Shown piece by piece: positions 60,981 through 64,000 of a stretch of DNA of 64,000 nt (its first letter is position 1; each line of letters starts with the position of its first letter). The position numbers and the translations under genes were made by a program. The DNA is from Pradoshia sp. D12 (GTDB lineage: Bacteria > Bacillota > Bacilli > Bacillales > Pradoshiaceae): contig NZ_CP044545.1 in assembly GCF_008935075.1 (NCBI RefSeq), forward strand, positions 1,577,501 through 1,641,500, read 5' to 3'. The notes below the pieces were generated by a model, which was not told where the DNA came from, did no database searches, and was given only the letters and a program-made list of their open reading frames with translations.

Positions 60981-62480
60981 ATGAATCTTAAATGTTATAC
61001 CCAATATGATGGACTTGGGTTAGCGAAGCTTGTAAAGGAAAAACAAGTATCCGCAATAGAATTAATAGAGGACGCATTTGAACAAATAAATGAACTAAAT
61101 CCTAAAACAAATGCAGTTGTTCGAACTAGATTCGAAAAGGCAATGATGGAAACTGGAAAGTCTGAATCTATATACGGACCTTTTGCAGGAGTACCTATCT
61201 TATTAAAAGACTTATCACAATCTATTAAAGGCGAACCGATTACAGCGGGTTCAAAATTACATGTAAATCGGATTGCTAAACGGGATTCTAATTTTGTGAA
61301 AAAAATTCGTGAGGCAGGATTTGTCATTATTGGACAGACGAGTTCTCCGGAGTTTGGTCTGAAAAATATTACTGAGCCAGCTGTATATGGAGCGACACGT
61401 AATCCATGGAACCTGCAGCATTCATCGGGTGGATCAAGCGGCGGAGCATCAGCCAGTATAACTTCAGGTATGGTCCCAATTAGCGGTGCCAGTGATGGCG
61501 GCGGCTCTATTCGTATACCGGCATCATTCACTGGATTAGTAGGCTTGAAGCCAACAAGGGGAAGGACACCCGTTGGTCCAGGTGTGGGCCGCCAATGGCA
61601 TGGAGCTGCGGTAGATTTTGCCTTAACCAAAACGGTTCGTGATAGTGCAGCTATGCTGGATGCCTTGCAAATCATTCAGCCGGATACTGCCTTTCAGGTA
61701 CCTTTATATAATGGGAGCTATTTGAAGGAGCTTTCGAATCCATTGAAAGAAAGGTTTAAAATTGCTTTTTCCACAAAGTCTCCGGTGGGAACACCCGTTA
61801 GTGAAGAAGCTGTAGAAGCGGTACATAAGACAGTCAAATGGCTGGAACAGGCAGGGTTCACCGTTGAAGAATGTGATAATGGGGTAGATGGAATCCGCCT
61901 TATGGAAAATTACTATATTATGAATAGCGGAGAAATGGCAGCAGGTATACTGTCCATTGAGGAAGCCATTGGACGGCCGATTACCGTTAATGATATAGAG
62001 ATAGTCACATGGGTACTCAGAACTGCCGGGCAGAATGTATCAGCTGTTCAATTTACACGCAGTTTAGCTGAATGGGATACGGCAGCTGCACAAATGGCCA
62101 GGTTCAATGAGGATTATGATTTGTATTTGACGCCGGCAACAGCTTTCTCAGCTCCAAAGGTGGGCGAATTGACGCATACGGATGAACAGAGCTTGCAGTT
62201 ATTGAAAGTAAATGAACTAAAACCCTCTGAACAGTTAGCAATGGTCTATGAAATGTTTAAACCAAGTTTAACGTATACGCCTTTTACACAGTTGGCGAAC
62301 ATCATCGGACAGCCTGCGATTAGCTTGCCTGTTCATATGACAGATTCTGGCTTACCCCTTGGAGTGCAATTGATGGCTCCAAAGGGAAGGGAAGATTGGC
62401 TTCTTAAAATAGGAGCGTTGTTAGAGCAATCCGATATATGGGTTGGACAGAAAGGGAATCCATATATTGGATGGCGATAA
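60981..62480 (+). CDS. Amidase, amidase-signature family
   Basis: This 499-residue enzyme has the Ser-cisSer-Lys triad: Lys76 in PILLKDLSQ, the cis-Ser in SSGGSSGGASA (about 152-153) and nucleophile Ser176 in SDGGGSIRIPAS. It hydrolyses amides. GatA-type motifs are partly present, but no gatB or gatC is adjacent, so it is a stand-alone amidase of unknown substrate. AGGAGT lies upstream of the ATG. It is monocistronic. Confidence 0.9.
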   Translation: MNLKCYTQYDGLGLAKLVKEKQVSAIELIEDAFEQINELNPKTNAVVRTRFEKAMMETGKSESIYGPFAGVPILLKDLSQSIKGEPITAGSKLHVNRIAKRDSNFVKKIREAGFVIIGQTSSPEFGLKNITEPAVYGATRNPWNLQHSSGGSSGGASASITSGMVPISGASDGGGSIRIPASFTGLVGLKPTRGRTPVGPGVGRQWHGAAVDFALTKTVRDSAAMLDALQIIQPDTAFQVPLYNGSYLKELSNPLKERFKIAFSTKSPVGTPVSEEAVEAVHKTVKWLEQAGFTVEECDNGVDGIRLMENYYIMNSGEMAAGILSIEEAIGRPITVNDIEIVTWVLRTAGQNVSAVQFTRSLAEWDTAAAQMARFNEDYDLYLTPATAFSAPKVGELTHTDEQSLQLLKVNELKPSEQLAMVYEMFKPSLTYTPFTQLANIIGQPAISLPVHMTDSGLPLGVQLMAPKGREDWLLKIGALLEQSDIWVGQKGNPYIGWR

Positions 62481-62587
62481 AAGTGATAGATCGACTAGAA
62501 GATGCGTGTAATTCAGTTGGTCAATTAAAACAGTCATTTCACTTGTTTATATTTATGTGAATTCCTATATATCAAAAATATCTTCCG

Positions 62588-62616
62588 TTTACATTTTCAA
62601 CATGATATATTAATAG
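62588..62616 (+). promoter_or_regulatory. Promoter candidate for the riboswitch-btuF transcript
   Basis: TTTACA (62588-62593) lies 17 bases before TAATAG (62611-62616). An alternative TTGTTT-N17-TATATA lies at 62543-62571. Either would start RNA just before the riboswitch. Confidence 0.4.
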
Positions 62617-62639
62617 TACGAAAATTTAAAACAATCATA

Positions 62640-62815
62640 AGTGCTCACTTTTGTGAGGTAAAAGGGAATCCAGTGTAAATCTGGAACAGCCCCCGCTACT
62701 GTAAGAGCTGATGAAATCACGTGACCACCTTTAAAAGAGGGAAGGTGTGAGAGTAAAGTGAAGCTCAGAGTCAGGAAACCTGCTTATGAATGTGTATTGC
62801 TTACTTTTCGGTGGG
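62640..62815 (+). ncRNA. Cobalamin (B12) riboswitch
   Basis: The conserved core is unmistakable: GGTAAAAGGGAA (about 62657-62668), AACAGCCCCCGCTACTGTAA (about 62685-62704), then the B12-box-like GTCAGGAAACCTGC (about 62771-62784). It precedes btuF and should lower btuF expression when adenosylcobalamin is abundant. Ends are approximate. Confidence 0.93.
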
Positions 62816-62852
62816 AAAAGGGATGGCGAACGTAGAGATGATTGTGTCTTTG

Positions 62853-62876
62853 CGCTGATTTTGACAGCGTTTTTTT
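62853..62876 (+). terminator. First terminator after the riboswitch
   Basis: A small CGCTG/CAGCG stem (62853-62857 with 62865-62869) is followed by seven T. Its position about 40 bases past the riboswitch suits an expression-platform terminator, though the stem is short. Confidence 0.6.
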
Positions 62877-62891
62877 GTCTGTGCATGAATC

Positions 62892-62928
62892 AAGCCTGTT
62901 TTCCTTAATCGGGAAGACAGGCTTTTTT
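62892..62928 (+). terminator. Second terminator between riboswitch and btuF
   Basis: AAGCCTGTTTTCC pairs with GGGAAGACAGGCTT (62892-62904 with 62911-62924), followed by TTTTTT. It is much stronger than the first. It lies 66 bases before the btuF ATG, so it must be regulated or it would block the gene. Confidence 0.8.
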
Positions 62929-62993
62929 ATGTTTAATATTTCAGCGTAAATTCGCTAAATATAAATAAATTTTGAAAAAGGGAGAATAGTGAG

Positions 62994-63965
62994 ATGAAAA
63001 AGATTGCAAGCTTATCACTTTTGGTGTTCTTATCCGTTTTTGCATTGTTTGCATGCGGAAATGATGAGACAGTAAACAACCAGGAAAAAGAAACAAACCA
63101 GGAAACAAGTGAGTATCCGAAAACCTTAACAGACGGTCGTGGGGAAGAGGTGACCCTTAAAGAAAAACCTTCAAGGATTGTTTCGACCACATTGGCTATT
63201 GATGAATATTTATTGCCTTTGGTTGATGAGGAGCGGATTGCCGCGGTAACGAAAATGTCTACAGACTCAGGGATTTCGAATGTAGCAGATCTAACAGATG
63301 GAATTGATACAAAAATTGAATCAGTCACATCTGAATTGGTGCTGTCACTTCAGCCTGATTTAGTGCTGATTCCTTCCTATGTAGATCCTGAGGTTCTTAA
63401 ACAAATTGATGCTGCAGACATCACCACCTACCAACTTAAAGATGATTCCTCTATATCAGGTGTATTGGATGGTCTAATGGAGGTTGGTACCATTGTTGGC
63501 GAGGAAGATAAAGCAGAAGAAATCATAGCTGATGTCAAAAAGAGGATGTCAGATTTACAAACGAAAGCAAAAGCACAAACAGATAAAAAACGAGTGGTTT
63601 ACTGGACACAGCAAAATTCTTCAGTTACTGAGAATACTACAATAGGAGAAATCATCACCTTAGCAGGCGGGATAAATGCCATTACAGAAGCGGGCATTAC
63701 CGGTGAAGAGTATCCTGATTATCCAAATCTTTCAAAGGAAAAATTAGTTGAGATAAATCCAGATGTGATTATTACAAGCGATTGGCAGTATGACGGTTCA
63801 AAAGCAACATTCGTCGAGGAATGGCAAAAGGATCCGGCACTTAAAAATCTTAAAGCCTTTAAGAATAATGAAGTGCATGTGATAGATAGCGCAAATTTAA
63901 CAACGGCTTCCCATTTTGTGATTGAGGGAGCAGAAGATATTTATCAAGTTTTATATGGAGAATAA
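62994..63965 (+). CDS. btuF: Cobalamin-type ABC transporter substrate-binding lipoprotein
   Basis: The product has 323 residues. The signal peptide ends in the lipobox LFAC (Cys21), followed by an acidic linker and the BtuF/FecB-type periplasmic-binding fold. It has KPSRIVSTTLAIDEYLLPLVDEERI in lobe 1, a long connecting helix (about residues 160-190), and NPDVIITSDWQYDGS in lobe 2. The preceding cobalamin riboswitch supports vitamin B12 or precursors as ligand. Permease and ATPase genes are expected just downstream, beyond the window. GGGAGAA precedes the ATG. Confidence 0.92.
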   Translation: MKKIASLSLLVFLSVFALFACGNDETVNNQEKETNQETSEYPKTLTDGRGEEVTLKEKPSRIVSTTLAIDEYLLPLVDEERIAAVTKMSTDSGISNVADLTDGIDTKIESVTSELVLSLQPDLVLIPSYVDPEVLKQIDAADITTYQLKDDSSISGVLDGLMEVGTIVGEEDKAEEIIADVKKRMSDLQTKAKAQTDKKRVVYWTQQNSSVTENTTIGEIITLAGGINAITEAGITGEEYPDYPNLSKEKLVEINPDVIITSDWQYDGSKATFVEEWQKDPALKNLKAFKNNEVHVIDSANLTTASHFVIEGAEDIYQVLYGE

Positions 63966-64000
63966 TATGGTTTGTAAACAGTCTAAACAGGTTCTTATTT

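Noticed and set aside
60995-61675. 226-codon minus-strand frame opposite the amidase
   Set aside because: It is a shadow of the amidase, in which all catalytic motifs are intact. No ribosome site.
1-64000. CRISPR arrays, tRNA/rRNA genes, insertion sequences, prophage, replication origin
   Set aside because: I looked for regularly spaced repeats, tRNA-like cloverleaf signatures, transposase or phage structural genes, and DnaA-box clusters, and saw none.

Overview
The window is AT-rich chromosomal DNA from a spore-forming, Bacillus-like member of the Bacillaceae. The evidence is the set of recognisable Bacillus genes (pepT, yqjA, mifM-yqjG, dhaS, kip/pxp, coaA, katE, fosB, intracellular subtilisin, racA, yeeI, btuF), strong AGGAGG-type ribosome sites with frequent TTG/GTG starts, two sigma-B-type promoters, a perfect CcpA cre site and many short-stem/poly-T terminators. 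No tRNA, rRNA, CRISPR array, prophage or complete insertion sequence was seen.

Layout. 0-7 kb: pepT, an aromatic-acid exporter-like gene, dhaS under a cre-overlapped promoter, and the minus-strand mifM-yqjG pair, in which a translation-arrest leader peptide controls a second YidC-type membrane insertase through a hairpin that hides its ribosome site. 7-16 kb: sigma-B-type ohrB, a Nudix hydrolase, an acetyltransferase, a PPOX flavoprotein, a DrrAB-like ABC pair, a GlcD-like oxidase with a palindromic operator candidate, a thioredoxin-fold protein, and a P-loop kinase/DUF2087 pair. 16.6-20.3 kb: the 5-oxoprolinase operon pxpBCA followed by an NRAMP-fold transporter. 20.3-28.8 kb: the most accessory-looking stretch. 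It holds a structured repeat in the 5' leader of a Tudor-like gene of unknown function, an ADP-ribosylglycohydrolase fused to an extra C-terminal domain, and a two-gene Hsp70/membrane-J-like-Sel1 operon.

28.8-41.3 kb: ATP-grasp ligase, coaA, a decayed maltose acetyltransferase, a phosphatidylserine synthase, a heterodimeric ABC exporter, a second copy of the structured repeat, a DUF1659/DUF2922/YvrJ small-protein cassette, sigma-B-type katE and a MATE pump. 41.5-50.9 kb: fosB, a DMT-type exporter, a NagB-fold protein that has lost its active site, intracellular subtilisin, a tubby-like protein, an RsbR-family stressosome protein lacking both phospho-threonines, zupT and two acetyltransferases. 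51-64 kb: racA with a MerR/coiled-coil neighbour, small membrane proteins and lipoproteins, a phosphotransferase, yeeI, chaB, a LysM-NlpC/P60 wall hydrolase, acylphosphatase, a MurG-like glycosyltransferase, an amidase, and a cobalamin riboswitch with two successive terminators ahead of the B12-binding lipoprotein btuF.

The best candidates for something little described are the Hsp70/J-like-Sel1 membrane pair (24.5-28.6 kb), the two-copy structured element (20.9 and 36.4 kb), the divergent MifM arrest peptide (5.8-6.1 kb), the NagB pseudoenzyme (43.6 kb) and the phosphosite-less RsbR protein (47.9 kb). All calls come from reading the sequence and from remembered family knowledge. No database search was run.
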